From assembly GCA_964019335.1 (NCBI GenBank), contig OZ025658.1, positions 372,001 to 436,000 of the forward strand: DNA of 64,000 bases. Direction: 5' to 3'. The stretch's first letter is position 1; each line of letters starts with the position of its first letter. Under the pieces are notes generated by a model. The model was not told the origin of the DNA and did no database searches. It saw only the letters and a program-made list of their open reading frames with translations. Position numbers and translations under genes: made by a program. This stretch comes from Diplonema japonicum. Taxonomy: Eukaryota; Euglenozoa; Diplonemea; Diplonemida; Diplonemidae. Below are positions 20,801-31,908 of the stretch, piece by piece.

Positions 20801-23282
20801 TCAACTCAGAGCGGAGACTCTGCACGTTCGGGGCATCTGGGCTGTAACTCTCAAGGTACTCATCAGGGATGATCGAAGGCGACTTCTGGCCCTGCGTTGT
20901 GTGTTTGTTGTCTATGTTTTCATTTTCGTACCTGCTTGAAGGCGTTCCTTGCAGCCTCCCTGCGGATCTGTGCCATGGCCTCAAGGTCAGACACGCTGTC
21001 CTGGTACTCGGTGGGCAGCTCGACGTTAGGGCCAAGGGTCAAACCGTACAGGAAGTGCTCACGGAGCTTCCTGCGGCGTTCCCTCTCCTCGGTGGGGAGG
21101 CCAGCCTCGTCGTTGAACTCCTCGGGGATCTGCCCAGTGGCGTAGCGGCCCCTCAGGAAGGAAGACCTCTGGAAGGCCCTGTTCTTGCGGGTGTCGATGT
21201 CGAGGCTGTCGCTGTCAACGTACTCCTCAGGCACTGCGGCGTACTTGTTGCCAAGACCCCTTGCGAAAGCAACCCTGCGGTCGGTGGTGTGCACGTCGCC
21301 AGGGAAAATGCGCTCGGCATCCTTACCCCTCAGGAAAGCATCGCGCTGTGCCCTGTACTGCTCCATCTCGTAGTCCGATGCACCCTCTGGCTGCTTAGGG
21401 ACGTTCTCAATGTTCCCGTTCACAAGGCCCTCCACGAACTGGCCCCTTGTACGGCGCTTGCTGTCGCGCTCGTTGTCGGAGAACTTGGCGTCATCCAAGT
21501 AGTCGATGGGCACAATGGGCTGTGCTGCTGTTTCGCGCCACTTCGGGAACCTGTATTTTGTATTGTGGCCAACCGGTGCCCCGTGCTGCATACCTGTCGT
21601 CAAGGAAACCGCGCACACGCTCGGCACCTGCAGTGTCACCGTTGCGGTACGCCTTCTCGAGGGCAGCCTTCAGCCTTGCCTCGGTGGCATCAACAATGGG
21701 CCTGTCGTCGCCGGACAGCGGGGCGTTGGCTTTCCCCTTCAGGAAAGCCTCCCTCAGCTTAGCACGTCTCTCCTTCTCGGCGGGTTCGAGGTCGTCCGAA
21801 TCCATGTACTCGGCGGGCATCACTGACCCAGGCTCGAGGCCCTTCTGGTAGGCAGCAAGGACTTCGGGGATGTCGAAATCGGAGTCGGCATGCGAGCCTG
21901 CCTGCTCCAGCTTGTCCTTGAGATCGAAAATCTTCTGGTTGGCCTCCTGGCACTGGCGGCGAAGTTCCCTGGTCAGCTGGTCGTTCTTCTCCTTGGCGGA
22001 GTTGTGGGTGAAGTTCAGCCTGTCCTTCTCGCCGTTGAGCTGGACGCAGATCTGCTCCATCTCAAGGGTCTTCTTCTTCGCATCCTCAACGGACTTCTGG
22101 GCGTCTTCAAGTTGCACCAGTGCTTCTTCCAACCTCCCGTCGGAAGCTGCGTTGACGGCGTTGCGGTATGTGCATTCCGTGTCCCACAGGTTGATGATGC
22201 CGTCGTTGCTTGCAGACCAGACACGTGACACCACAGCCTGGTGGACAGGCAGAAGGGCGTTGATGCAGCCTTCGTGGCACTTGTACTGGCCCTTCTGCTC
22301 GAAGGTCTCAGGGTCCCACACGAAGCAGATGTTCCACGAGCTGCTCCACATGAGCGAGCCGATAAGAGTGAGAGTGTTGATCTGCCCGGTGTGGGGCGAA
22401 TCAATCACCTTGACGCACGGGTTGTGCTCGTCGTCGGTGTTCCACACCCTGATGGTCTTGTCCTCGCTGGCGGACCACAGGTTCTTGCCACAGGCAAAAG
22501 CCAAGGCGTGAACACCACCGGTGTGGTGCTCGAAGGAGTTCAGAAGCGCTCCGCTCTTGACATCCCAGACTTTGATGCTGTTGTCATCGGAACCGGAGAA
22601 GAGCCTCTTCCCGACGACAAGAAGCGCACGCACGTTGTTCTTGTGGCCGTTGAACTGGGCAACACGCTCCATGCGGGGACCGTCCCACTTGACGATCGTG
22701 AAGTCGGCAGAGCCCGTGAACACAAGACGGCTTCCGGGGGTGTCGGCCATGGCGTAAACGCCGCCCACGTGCTCCTTCATCTCCTTCACGAGCTCCATAG
22801 TGTCACTGTTGAACACACGCACAAAGCTGTCAGAGGTACCCACCCACACGAGGTTGCCGTTGACAGGCCCAAGGACAGACCACACAAAGATGTCCTTCTT
22901 CTTCGTAGAGCGGAAGAGACGATCACCGGTCTGTTTGTATATTTTTTTTCTTTTTTCCCGTAGCACATACGTGGAAGTCCCAGACGGAGAAGCATCCCTC
23001 ACGTTCACCGATCCACACTTTCTCGTTCACCACCGCCATGCATCTCACACCGCTGAGCCCCTCGTCCTTCCCAACAGACTTGATGACAGAGGTGCCGGAA
23101 AAGAAGAAGTTGTCTTTCTCAGAATCGAACTTCTGTGCAGGCGAGTTCCTCTTCACCCACTCCCTTGTAGGATTGGTTTGCAGCTGAGACACGGTCCTGC
23201 CGGGAGGCTGCCCAGGCCTCACCGCCTTCTGGTTTGACTCAGAGGACGCATAGTACGACTGTGGTCCTTCGGAATTGGCCAT
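14812..23282 (-). CDS. giant WD40 protein with two novel repeat families (eight exons, 2,732 residues)
   Basis: Exons are 22971-23282, 21594-22930, 20932-21550, 20766-20885, 20667-20732, 20332-20631, 15487-20299 and 14812-15443; the seven introns are 40, 43, 46, 33, 35, 32 and 43 nt, all starting GTATG or GTACG, and every join keeps frame. Residues about 60-360 are WD40 repeats (for example LVFTGSADFTIVKWDG, LFSGSDDNSIKVWDV). A coiled coil follows, then repeat A (VP-EY...R...R-AFL-GL) in about residues 465-800. Residues about 1060-2070 hold some 25-30 copies of repeat B, about 36 residues each, with the core LPxDVRKxLxxAL. Coiled coil, more repeat A (about 2220-2400) and a helical C-terminus ending in a basic tail complete it. 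No enzyme motif is present. It is likely a structural cytoskeletal or flagellar scaffold; that is inference. Confidence 0.85.
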
Positions 23283-23433
23283 TTAACGCCGCCCGATGAG
23301 GGTAAATGTATCTTTTTTTTTTCGAGATAAAGGGAACCTCCTGTAAGGTGCGCGTGAGTATGAGATAAACATAGGAAAGCGAAGGGAAAGAAAAAGAAGA
23401 AAATGGGAGATAGACATGGGGTAACTAAGCGCC

Positions 23434-25410
23434 TCACACATCATCGAAGAAGTGATCAACCTCGTCGTTGACGCTCTGCTGCGTGCGTTCGTTGAAGCTG
23501 CCGTAGCTCTCGTTGAATTTGATGTGCTCAACAATGTCCTTCTCGGAGACGGTGGGCTTTACGTTCATGAAGGCCTGTGCAAAGTCACGCAGTACCACAG
23601 GACGAACCTGCTCGGAATCAACGTCTTGCAGCTTTGCTCCCTCCTCACGCAATGGCCACAGGGCAGCTTCTCTACAAAGTATTGTCAGGTCTGCACCGCT
23701 GTACCCTTTGGATTTTTTAACTATCAAGCTAAGCTGATCCGCTTCGATACTGTTAGGAACACCAGCCAACGACTTGGATATCAGGATTCCTCTAGCAGTC
23801 TCGTCGGGCAAGGAAATGAACAACCTCTTCTCCATCCGTCTTCGTGCTGCCTCGTCTAGCTCTTGCGGCCTGTTCGTGGCGCCAACTATGAGGATTCTGT
23901 CGTTAGCGCCAGTGCCTGCACCATCAAGCTGCACCAAAAATTCTGTCTTCAACCGCCTTGTGTGGTCTTGTTCCCCGTCACACCTCTGCGTCAACAAGGA
24001 GTCCACCTCATCAATGAAAACAACAGAAGGCTGTTTTATCGACGCCACCGCGAACAGTGCTCTGACCATTTTCTCACCCTCACCAACCCACTTCGACATC
24101 AGTGTGCTAGCTGAGATGTTGAAGAAGGTGCTTTGACTCTCCGATGCAATGGCTTTCCCGATCATCGTCTTGCCTGTACCCGGGGGCCCAAATAGGAGAA
24201 GGCCTTTGGTGGGTTTCCGGATGCCCTTGAACAGGTCTGGCCTTTGCAGCGGCCAGATGATTGCCTCATACACAGCACGCTTCGCATGGTCGAGCCCTGC
24301 AATGTCTGACCATGCAACATAACTAGATGTCAGGATCTCGTTGCACACTGTCTCCAGCAGCTCGGGCTCGATGTTCTTCAGCCTGTCGGGGATGTTCCCG
24401 TCTGCGTCCAACAGCTCTGGGGGTATCTTATCCACCTTGCTGTTCTCTTCTTTCTTCTTCTTCTCCGCTGTGCCCGATGGACCGTTCCCGTTCCCATTCC
24501 CGTAGCTGCTTTCTGGCTCAGATCTCTTGAAGGGTGGCACGAACGCGCGTTTCACTCTGTTTTGTTTTGTTTTTTCCATGACATTGTCCTTCAATACCCA
24601 AGAGTCTTTCCCTTCGAAGGACGGTCCCGCCCACCGCCGGATCCAAGCTTCCCTCGCTTCATGTCGTCAGCTTCCAACTGGCGGCTGGCTGTGACGAACC
24701 CGTTGCTACGATCCTGTGCATGGGGTACGTTTTCTTGTTATTTCCTCAAGTAAAATATCAGATACCTCTTCGGGCTGCTGGGGTACCTGCGGGGGGCAGT
24801 ATGGTTTGCGAGGCTCATCCCTTCTATCATCTATTGAAGGGGGCGGTTTGCTAACAGGGGGACGGGGATAACTAGACGCAGCGGAGGACGCTACAAACGG
24901 TGGGTTCGCAGGCCCTCCTGTTGCGTTGTTGACGGAGCTAAAAAGTGTGGAAGCAGGGGGCGCTGACGAAGAAAGGAGGGGATTGGCACGGGGTTGAGGT
25001 TGGGGTTGGGGTGGGGGGACAACCCGTCGGGTTTTGCACGGTGGCTGAGAGTCGAGCGAGAGGGTGCCCCCGAAGCATGTTTTGTAGATAAAATCTGCTG
25101 GTGCAGCAGCAGCGTCTTCGGTTATGCAGATGCCCAGCTTGTTAGCAGAGAGGTTGAAAGGTGAGTCGTGAACGTTTGTCTTCATCATCACCTTCTCGTA
25201 CCCTTCTGTGAAGTCATCGAAGTGATCCTGGAACACTTCCATCCCCTCCCTGCCCGCTACCACGGATGACGACATCAGGTACCCCAACACCATGCGCCCA
25301 TTTGCCATGCTTTGCTTCGCATCACCATGCCCAGCCAACCCCGCCACATCCTGTAGCCATGTTGCAGTTTCGCGATGGACGTCGCTTAATTGGGAAAAAA
25401 CCGTGTCCAT
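23434..25410 (-). CDS. FIGNL1: fidgetin-like AAA ATPase, FIGNL1 (three exons)
   Basis: Exons are 24766-25410, 24598-24713 and 23434-24556 with introns of 52 and 41 nt; the product has 627 residues. The short exon carries GFVTASRQLE, matching the FxTA...L motif of FIGNL1, and the next exon starts with VKRAFVPPF, like the RGKFVPPI box that binds RAD51 in animals. The AAA domain has Walker A GPPGTGKT (about residue 376), Walker B VVFIDEVDS, sensor GATNRPQELDEAARRR with the arginine finger, and a C-terminal Vps4-like helix region. FIGNL1 remodels RAD51 filaments and severs microtubules in related members. The start at 25410 is the first in-frame ATG; a pyrimidine tract and AG just upstream (about 25430-25500) fit a spliced-leader acceptor. 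Confidence 0.9.
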
Positions 25411-26131
25411 GGCGCTGCGCACCTGTGTCCCCCTCCTGTCCCTGTTGATGAATGAGAAAAAAGGAAACGGAGAGAAGAATTAAACAAAATAAAAAATTAA
25501 AAAAAACCTTGGATATAAAGCTCTGGAGAAAAAAAAAATTCAGTGTCTGAAAGACTTTCGTCTCACGTAACAAGCTGATTCTGTACGGAACACATATTCA
25601 TAGCGGTCCGTCAGAAAAAGGAAGAAAAAGCGACAGACAAGAGACGCTACGAGTTCGCATCACTTCAAATAGGGAAGATGCGGTGGCATTACGACCGCAC
25701 CACATGAAGCGATTGATGCGTGAGCACGCCGTGTTGCAAAAATACTCAAACATGGTTTTAGTGGAATAGAGGTTAAACAAGAAAGGAACTAGCGGGTGAA
25801 AATAAATATAACCTATAATAAAATAAAAAATACTAGATAGGAGCGGGAAAAAAAGTTTGAAATATGAGTAAATTATGGAACTTTTTCGAAAAACCGATTT
25901 GAAACTTTTTCCGTTTCATATTAAGTTTAAATACGGTGAAATAAAAATTTCAGTGACCCTTTGCAACTAACTGCTTCTGTAGAAGAACAGTTCGTGTGGT
26001 AGTGGTCACTTTTTTCAAGAGAAAAAAAAAAGAGAGAAGTGGAATTAAAGTCGTTTGGAAAACCTGCGCTAGATGCGTTGTATTTCACCAACAGGGAAAA
26101 GAACAAGAAGAAAGTCATGGCTTGAGCCCGT
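25411..26131. other. AT-rich spacer
   Basis: About 720 bp of AT-rich sequence between FIGNL1 and the LVIVD gene. It includes a pyrimidine-rich stretch upstream of the FIGNL1 start. No frame, RNA gene or inverted repeat could be supported. Confidence 0.6.
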
Positions 26132-28606
26132 TCACACACTGAGAGGCCCTGTAGGATGCATCTCACTAGTGTTATTGAAGGTTGTAAGTCTAGCCCGTTT
26201 CTTGTTGCCTTTGTACCAAAAATAGCCACCAACTAGAACAACGACCACCACCACGTACCCCACCACGGCAATGACGATAAGCGCGGCTTTAGGACCGCTC
26301 CCAGCAGGTGTTGCGGGAGCATCCGTCAAAGGAGCAAGAGTGTTTGGTGCTGGCATCAGCGAAGCCGGTGCTGGTGTTGCTGGCGCTGGTGTTGCTGGTG
26401 CCGGTGTTGCTGGCGCTGGTGTTGCTGGTGCTGGTGTTGCTGGTGCCGGTGTTGCTGGTGCTGGTGTTGCTGGTGCTGGTGTTGCTGGTGCAGGTGTTGC
26501 TGGTGCAGGTGTTGCTGGTGCTGTCGTGTTGGGTGCCTGCGTTGAAGGATTCATAGTAGGGATGCCAGTTTGAGGTGCTGACGTGTTCGGTGCCAGAGTT
26601 GCAGGTATGTCTGTCGGTGCAGTTGTGGTTGGTGCACTTGTGGGCTCAGGGGTGTTTGGTGCGCGTGTTGCAGGCGCGTCTGTGGGAGGCGAGAGTGTTG
26701 GTGAAGCTGTTGGCGCGATGGTGTCAGGCGCTGTAGTAGGCTCCGCAGTGAAGTCCCACAACCTCAACGCATCCAAACCCTCACCTGCGAGGTACAGCAA
26801 ATTATCCACCACTGAAAAACCCCTCCCCCACCGTCTTGTGTAGCTTTCTCCGAGCGTAGGTGCTGAAGGTGTGCTCACATCAACCAACTGGATACCCTCC
26901 ATGTTAGAACTGAATTGAGGCCTGGTGGAAACCACAACCAAGTCACCTGCCATCCCAATATTGTTCTGAAAACTCGACCCCGAGATCAGAACGGATCCCA
27001 CGAGGGTAGGGGTGGATGGGCTGCTCACGTCCACCACGTGCAGACCCTTCGAGTCGGCAATGTAGGCTGCGATGTCATTCACAAACACTACGGGGGACTC
27101 TCCAGGTGTTGCTCCGCTGCCTATCAAGGTTGGGGCGCAAGGGTTTCCAACATTGATGAGGAACAAGTTCCCCCGGGCATCGGTCACGTGGGCGGTGCTC
27201 CCAGACACAAACACGTCGTGCGCAGTGTCAATGGAGTAATTCCCGAGGGGGGTGATGTGTGAGGGCAGGGTCACATCGAACATCAGCAGCCCGTCCACGT
27301 ACGACGCAACATAGGCAACGGTCCCCACAACCTTCATGGAACTGGGGCAGACCTTCTTCGAGGAATAAGGGTACGTGCCAATAAGCTGCACCTTCTTCGG
27401 GTCGCTTACATCGAACACACTCAGAACAAAGTCCGAGCACCCCAGAATGTATACCGTTGTGCCTGTCACCTGCACAGCCGAGACGGCCACTGCAGTGACA
27501 CCGCCCCCTTCGTAGGTACTGACAACCGTAAGGTTTGTGGGGTCACTGATATCCACCACTTGCAAGACATTGTCCTCGTCCGAGACGTAGGCAAAGTTAC
27601 CCGAGACAGCGACGTCCGCGGTGTCACCCCCTGGAGGGTCGTACATCCCCAGAACCGAGGGGTTGGATGGTGTCCTGACGTCGAAGAACTCAATGTCGTT
27701 AGCAGCTACGATGTATGCGGTGTTTTCGGATACGACAACACGGCGCGGGATAGCCGCGGTGGAGGTGGGCCGTTCCGATAGCTCGAGCAACGCTTGGGGG
27801 TGCGTCACATCCAAGATACTGAATTTCCTGTTTCTGTCGGTTATGTATGCGGTGGTGCCATCGACGAACACACTTAACGCACTATGCGGGTACCGTCCCA
27901 CCTGCGCAGGGGCAGAAGGGGTAGCTATGTCGACGATGACGAGGCCATAGTCCGCAGCGGCAACATAGATACGCCCACCGGAGACCTGCATGTCGGTGAC
28001 TTGGATGTCATTAGTCGCAACACCAGTGAACGTGAAGTCCATGGCTCCCAACAGAACAGGGCTCGCAGGGTTGCCAAAGCCAATGATTTCCAGGTGTGTT
28101 TTGTTGAATGCGTACACAGTGGTGCCCTCTGCATCGAAAACGTCTTCATCCCCGTCCCCGGTTAAGTCGTAGGCAGCTAGCACTGTTGGGTTGGTGGGGT
28201 CTGTCGTGTCCACGGCTAGCACAGCATTCACGGCGGAGGTACGGAATGTCCTCACGTACACGATGTTCACAGAGGCAGGGGCACGCACGTTTCTGGAGGG
28301 CATGTCAAGATGGCCCACCACAGTTGTGCCACTCACAACAAACAACCCGTGGCTGTCAGCAAGGAAGGCGGTGGTCCCCACTACGTCCACAGCCTGCGTG
28401 AAAGGCTGGTTGGAGTAATGCACCCTCGCTGACACATACGGTTGGTCGAGCGAGCTCACGTTCACCTTCACCAACCCAGACCGGCCTGCGGCCAGATATG
28501 CAGTCTCCCCTACAATTTTAATTCCATTCATGGTGTTGATGGCGCCTGTGTGCCCCAACAGCGTGATGTCAGCCACCGCCACACACATCGCGACAAGCAA
28601 CATCAT
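26132..28606 (-). CDS. LVIVD-repeat beta-propeller surface protein with Pro/Thr stalk
   Basis: One 824-residue frame. It starts with a signal peptide (MLLVAMCVAVADITLLG). It continues with about 620 residues of LVIVD-type propeller repeats, recognisable as LVIVDIATPSAPAQVG, LQVVDISDPTNLTVV, LHVVDVSSPSTPTLVG and similar, each about 40-45 residues. Residues about 640-765 are a low-complexity stalk built of TPAPA units. A single membrane segment (ALIVIAVVGYVVVVVVLVGG) and a short basic tail end it. This is a type I cell-surface glycoprotein architecture; several N-x-S/T sites are present. A ligand or adhesion role is plausible but not shown. The A-rich leader contains an 18-A run. Confidence 0.85.
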   Translation of the reverse strand: MMLLVAMCVAVADITLLGHTGAINTMNGIKIVGETAYLAAGRSGLVKVNVSSLDQPYVSARVHYSNQPFTQAVDVVGTTAFLADSHGLFVVSGTTVVGHLDMPSRNVRAPASVNIVYVRTFRTSAVNAVLAVDTTDPTNPTVLAAYDLTGDGDEDVFDAEGTTVYAFNKTHLEIIGFGNPASPVLLGAMDFTFTGVATNDIQVTDMQVSGGRIYVAAADYGLVIVDIATPSAPAQVGRYPHSALSVFVDGTTAYITDRNRKFSILDVTHPQALLELSERPTSTAAIPRRVVVSENTAYIVAANDIEFFDVRTPSNPSVLGMYDPPGGDTADVAVSGNFAYVSDEDNVLQVVDISDPTNLTVVSTYEGGGVTAVAVSAVQVTGTTVYILGCSDFVLSVFDVSDPKKVQLIGTYPYSSKKVCPSSMKVVGTVAYVASYVDGLLMFDVTLPSHITPLGNYSIDTAHDVFVSGSTAHVTDARGNLFLINVGNPCAPTLIGSGATPGESPVVFVNDIAAYIADSKGLHVVDVSSPSTPTLVGSVLISGSSFQNNIGMAGDLVVVSTRPQFSSNMEGIQLVDVSTPSAPTLGESYTRRWGRGFSVVDNLLYLAGEGLDALRLWDFTAEPTTAPDTIAPTASPTLSPPTDAPATRAPNTPEPTSAPTTTAPTDIPATLAPNTSAPQTGIPTMNPSTQAPNTTAPATPAPATPAPATPAPATPAPATPAPATPAPATPAPATPAPATPAPATPAPASLMPAPNTLAPLTDAPATPAGSGPKAALIVIAVVGYVVVVVVLVGGYFWYKGNKKRARLTTFNNTSEMHPTGPLSV
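26351..26522 (-). repeat. 15-bp minisatellite encoding TPAPA units
   Basis: About eleven near-identical copies of the plus-strand unit GGTGTTGCTGGTGCT, with variation at the last positions. It encodes the stalk of the LVIVD protein and is likely to vary in copy number between alleles. Confidence 0.9.
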
Positions 28607-28864
28607 AACGTTTTGTTCTTTTTTTTTTTTTTTTTTTTCCTTCTCCTTTTCCTTGACCTGGAGGCGTTTTTATTTTTACTTTAAAATACAAGCCGAATAT
28701 AATCAAAAAAAAAAGCCTAACTTCTTTTTTCGTATTCATTTACATTTTCTTTTTTTTTTTTGAATGAAGGGGATACAATGGGGGAGGGGGTTTAATAATC
28801 GAGGAACACATTTTTTTATAAGAAAAAAAAGGGGGGAAATCGCTGTATCTAGAGAAAGAAACGG

Positions 28865-29458
28865 TCACACAAACGGTGTGGCAGGAAGCGAGTATGGATC
28901 GGGGAAGTCCAAGGCTTGGTTGGGACGTGAGTCCAGGGGTATTATTTGAGGAGCAGCGGCAACCCATCGCCTGGTGAGCTTGTCGGCGGTGTACCATTTG
29001 TGAGAAGCATCATATGGGGAAGGCGACGGTGTTGGCTTGGTCTTCAAGAGACCCTTTTTGGAAGACATTAATGCCGAGGACTCGGACACAATCCACCCTT
29101 CGTCCCAGTACAGGACTGCCCCGAGGGTAGATTCTTTATAGTATGGATACCCGAGATGCTGGCCTGAGAGTGCGTAAGTACCCGTTATCCTAGGGCGGTC
29201 AGTGGTCACGTTCATGCCGTCCGGCACCACATCTAGTAAAACAGACCCCACGTTCCACCGAATACCATCGACATGCAGCAATACCCAACTAGCTCCTTCT
29301 GTTCTAGCAATAAGTTCGCCGTCTACCGTCACGTACAGCTCTCCTAAATCTTCCTTCATTTGGATACTGCCATCGGTGCTGCCCCACATGCCCTCTATAT
29401 CCCACAACATGCCGTTCAGTCGGGGGTGTATACTACATTGTATGTAAAAATGCGGCAT
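28865..29458 (-). CDS. unrecognised 197-residue protein
   Basis: A single frame with ATG at 29458 after an AAAA leader. No signal peptide or membrane segment is seen. The middle contains ITGTYALSGQHLGYPYYK followed by AVLYWDEGWIV, a pattern of Gly, Tyr and Trp like small beta-rich modules (GxYxxxGxxxGxPYY...W...W) that recur in protist multidomain proteins. The first half has alternating hydrophobic strands around WDIEGMWGSTDGS. The function is unknown. It sits between the LVIVD gene and the 3' end of the retroelement, so its upstream region is the element. Confidence 0.65.
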   Translation of the reverse strand: MPHFYIQCSIHPRLNGMLWDIEGMWGSTDGSIQMKEDLGELYVTVDGELIARTEGASWVLLHVDGIRWNVGSVLLDVVPDGMNVTTDRPRITGTYALSGQHLGYPYYKESTLGAVLYWDEGWIVSESSALMSSKKGLLKTKPTPSPSPYDASHKWYTADKLTRRWVAAAPQIIPLDSRPNQALDFPDPYSLPATPFV

Positions 29459-29481
29459 TTTTAGGGTGTTGGCATTCTCTT

Positions 29482-29521
<40 letters not shown>

Positions 29522-29594
29522 CAGTTTTTCAGAAGGGAAGAAAATACCAGAAAATTGGAAGAAACTGTCGCCCCCACCCCCACCGCCCCAGGTG

Positions 29595-29625
<31 letters not shown>

Positions 29626-29671
29626 TGAGATAAAGGAGGTTCCTGTTTTGGAACGTCCCCCTTGTCTCTAC

Positions 29672-30475
29672 TTATCTACCCCTTTCTCCCTTCTGGGGCC
29701 TCGGCCTTTCTTTCTTTTTTGGCTGTGTTGCCTTCCTCAAAGTATCCTCCCTTTCTTCTTGCCACTTTCTGCCCAGTTTCTTAAGGTCCTTCTTGGTTTT
29801 CTCTGATGCAAAAACTGGCCTTCTGTTCCATCCCAGACTCTTCTTCGCACCTATGGTTCTAAGCGCGTGGTTCTTCTTGCTCTCCGCTGGGAAGATCCGC
29901 TTGCCTCTGACCTTCTTCTGTGTGCGTGCTGTGTCCCACCCTTCTTGGATTCTTTCCAGGAGGCCGTGGAAACTCCGCGCTTTCTTCTGTATCATGTCTA
30001 GATCACCCTTCTTCCCCGTGATCGGCTCGACGCCCAGCGTGTTCTCGAAGTCTAGTACGAGTTCCATTGTGGTGACTGTCGTCTTCCTCGGTCCATCGTA
30101 CCACTTCAGCTTTTTGAGCCACTTGACGATGTCTTCACCGTGCTTCATCATCAGGCTCCCGCTCACATGCTTCCTCAGCTCCTTCCATTCAGGTGGCGCA
30201 TGAGCGTTTCCTTCCGTTATCTGTTCCCAGGGGTGCGTCGTGTACGTTTCTAGCTTTCTCTTGTCCTGGAGAAGCTGGTCCCGTTTTGCCACCACTTCCA
30301 GCAGGTAGTATTGCGTCTTCCTCAGCCGGTGTTGGTGTGTTCGGTGACCACGCGGGAGCGTTCCATGTAGCTGCATGCAGATTGGCATTTCCGTCTTGTT
30401 GGCCACTACTTCTGCATGTACTTCCTTCTGTTGCACCTCCTTACACTGCATTCCCATAATGCGTGTCGCAGCATG
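29672..30475 (-). pseudogene. retroelement ORF2, C-terminal extension
   Basis: About 265 residues, basic and helical, in a different frame from the reverse transcriptase. It contains QYYLLEVVAKRDQLLQDKRK and TTMELVLDFENT, which match the relic at 1660-2340, so the region is part of the element rather than a host gene. It ends in a Lys/Arg-rich tail. Its role is unknown; in related elements this region follows the zinc finger. Confidence 0.65.
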
Positions 30476-31908
30476 TTGCTCTCGTCCTCCTCCGCATCGC
30501 ACGCGTCGCATGTGACCTCGTCTGTTGTTGGTCTCTTGTTCACACGCTCGTGTGTCTCGTCCCCTTCCTCTTCCGAGCTGTCCTCGCTTTCGCTCTGCTC
30601 GCCCTCTGGGGGTGGTACCCGTCTGGTGATTTTGTCCTGGTACCACGCCTTTGGGTGGGTGTAGAAAACCCCTCCCGCCACGATCCTCCGGAGGTCTCTC
30701 GCTGCCATTGCTCCTTGTGGTCCGAGTCTCATCAGCTCTCGCCACAGGTCGTTCGTGCGTGGGTCTGCGCCCCGGTCTAACCCCTCCATCGAGCGTCTTC
30801 TGTCCTGTATGTGTTCCGCACGTCCCGACCTTAGCTTTTCTCGCACTACATGTGCGAATTTGTCCTTGTTCTCAGCTAGCATTTCGGTGAACTGCCCCCA
30901 GTTTGTGCTGATCTTCGGGAGCCACCGCTTCATCGCGTTGCCTATCGGGCCCAAAGGTGTCGTTCTTGTCGGGTCTTGGTACCCTTTGGCAAGTCTCTGG
31001 CACCGCTCCCACACCTCTCCCAATTTTCGTCTCGTTCTGTATATGGCTGCTAGTGCTCTGTAGGGCGCTGCTACCTCTGGGTCGTGTGTGTGTCCACTGA
31101 ACAGGTTTGACAGCACCGCCGCTGGTGATCTTGTTCTGTACCTCGGTCCCCACAAGGCGTATGTCGCGGTTGATGTGAGCGATTTGAGGTATCCTTCCGA
31201 CGGCGGCGCGAATGCAACATCATACAGACAGCTGGGTAGCACCGTTGTTCGCAGGACTTCCGCTTTCTGCCAGAAAGAGAGCTGAGTGGTCGCGAGCCTC
31301 CGTAGCGTGTCGCCCGCCGCCCTGGCCCTGGTGTTGTCCGTCTGCGTCTGACCATCCGTGCGTATCCTCGCCCCCAGGATCTTGATCTTGTTCGTGGACC
31401 GTAGCTGCCTTCCTGCTACCTCTATCCCTGGTGCCTTCGCTCCTGCTGCGAACACTTCGGACTTCTTCGTGTTGAGCTCCATGCCAACTATGTCGCAGAA
31501 TGCGGATGCACTGTCCGTGGCTTTTTGTAGTACTTCTGCTAGTTTCGCCAACAGGTATGCGTCGTCCGCATACGACAGAGTCTCCGCTCCCGTTCGTTCC
31601 TCCACACTCCTCATCAAGACCGCTAGTAGAGCGTTGATCATGATGATGGAGATCGGGCACCCTTGCAGGATTCCGTTTGTGGTTGTGAACTCCTCGCCTA
31701 CTCCTGTCGCGTATCTGAATCTCCTTCTGAGACCCTTGTACATCCCTTCTAACGCTCTCAGGATACCTTTGTCCATTCCCATCCGTTCCATCAGCTTCAG
31801 CACCAGTTGTTGTGGAACTGTGTCAAAACACTTGGCGAAGTCTAGTGCGACACCCAACAACGGTGTCTTGTCCATCGCTGCTTCCTCTATCCTGGTGCAG
31901 ATGTCCAT
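30406..31908 (-). pseudogene. retroelement ORF2, reverse transcriptase palm and zinc finger
   Basis: This frame holds the main reverse transcriptase motifs: LDFAKCFDTV with the first catalytic Asp, NGILQGCPISI and LSYADDAYLL with the YADD centre (31561-31572). After about 300 more residues comes CDACDAEEDES...H....C, the CCHC-type finger usual after non-LTR reverse transcriptases. The N-terminal part of the same domain lies in another frame upstream, and the frame stops just after the finger, so the copy is broken on both sides. Confidence 0.85.

Noticed and set aside
24747-24765. A 15-nt intron (GTACCCC...CACAG) in the FIGNL1 gene
   Set aside because: It would be implausibly short; using the GTATC donor 37 nt upstream gives a 52-nt intron and joins to the conserved FxTA motif in frame.
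26351-26522. Regular short repeats considered as a CRISPR-like array
   Set aside because: There are no unique spacers, the unit is 15 bp, and it lies in frame within a coding region of a eukaryotic gene.
29597-29622. A-run near 29600 as the retroelement 3' tail
   Set aside because: On the element strand this is a T run, so it cannot be a poly(A) tail; the run at 29483-29515 has the right orientation.
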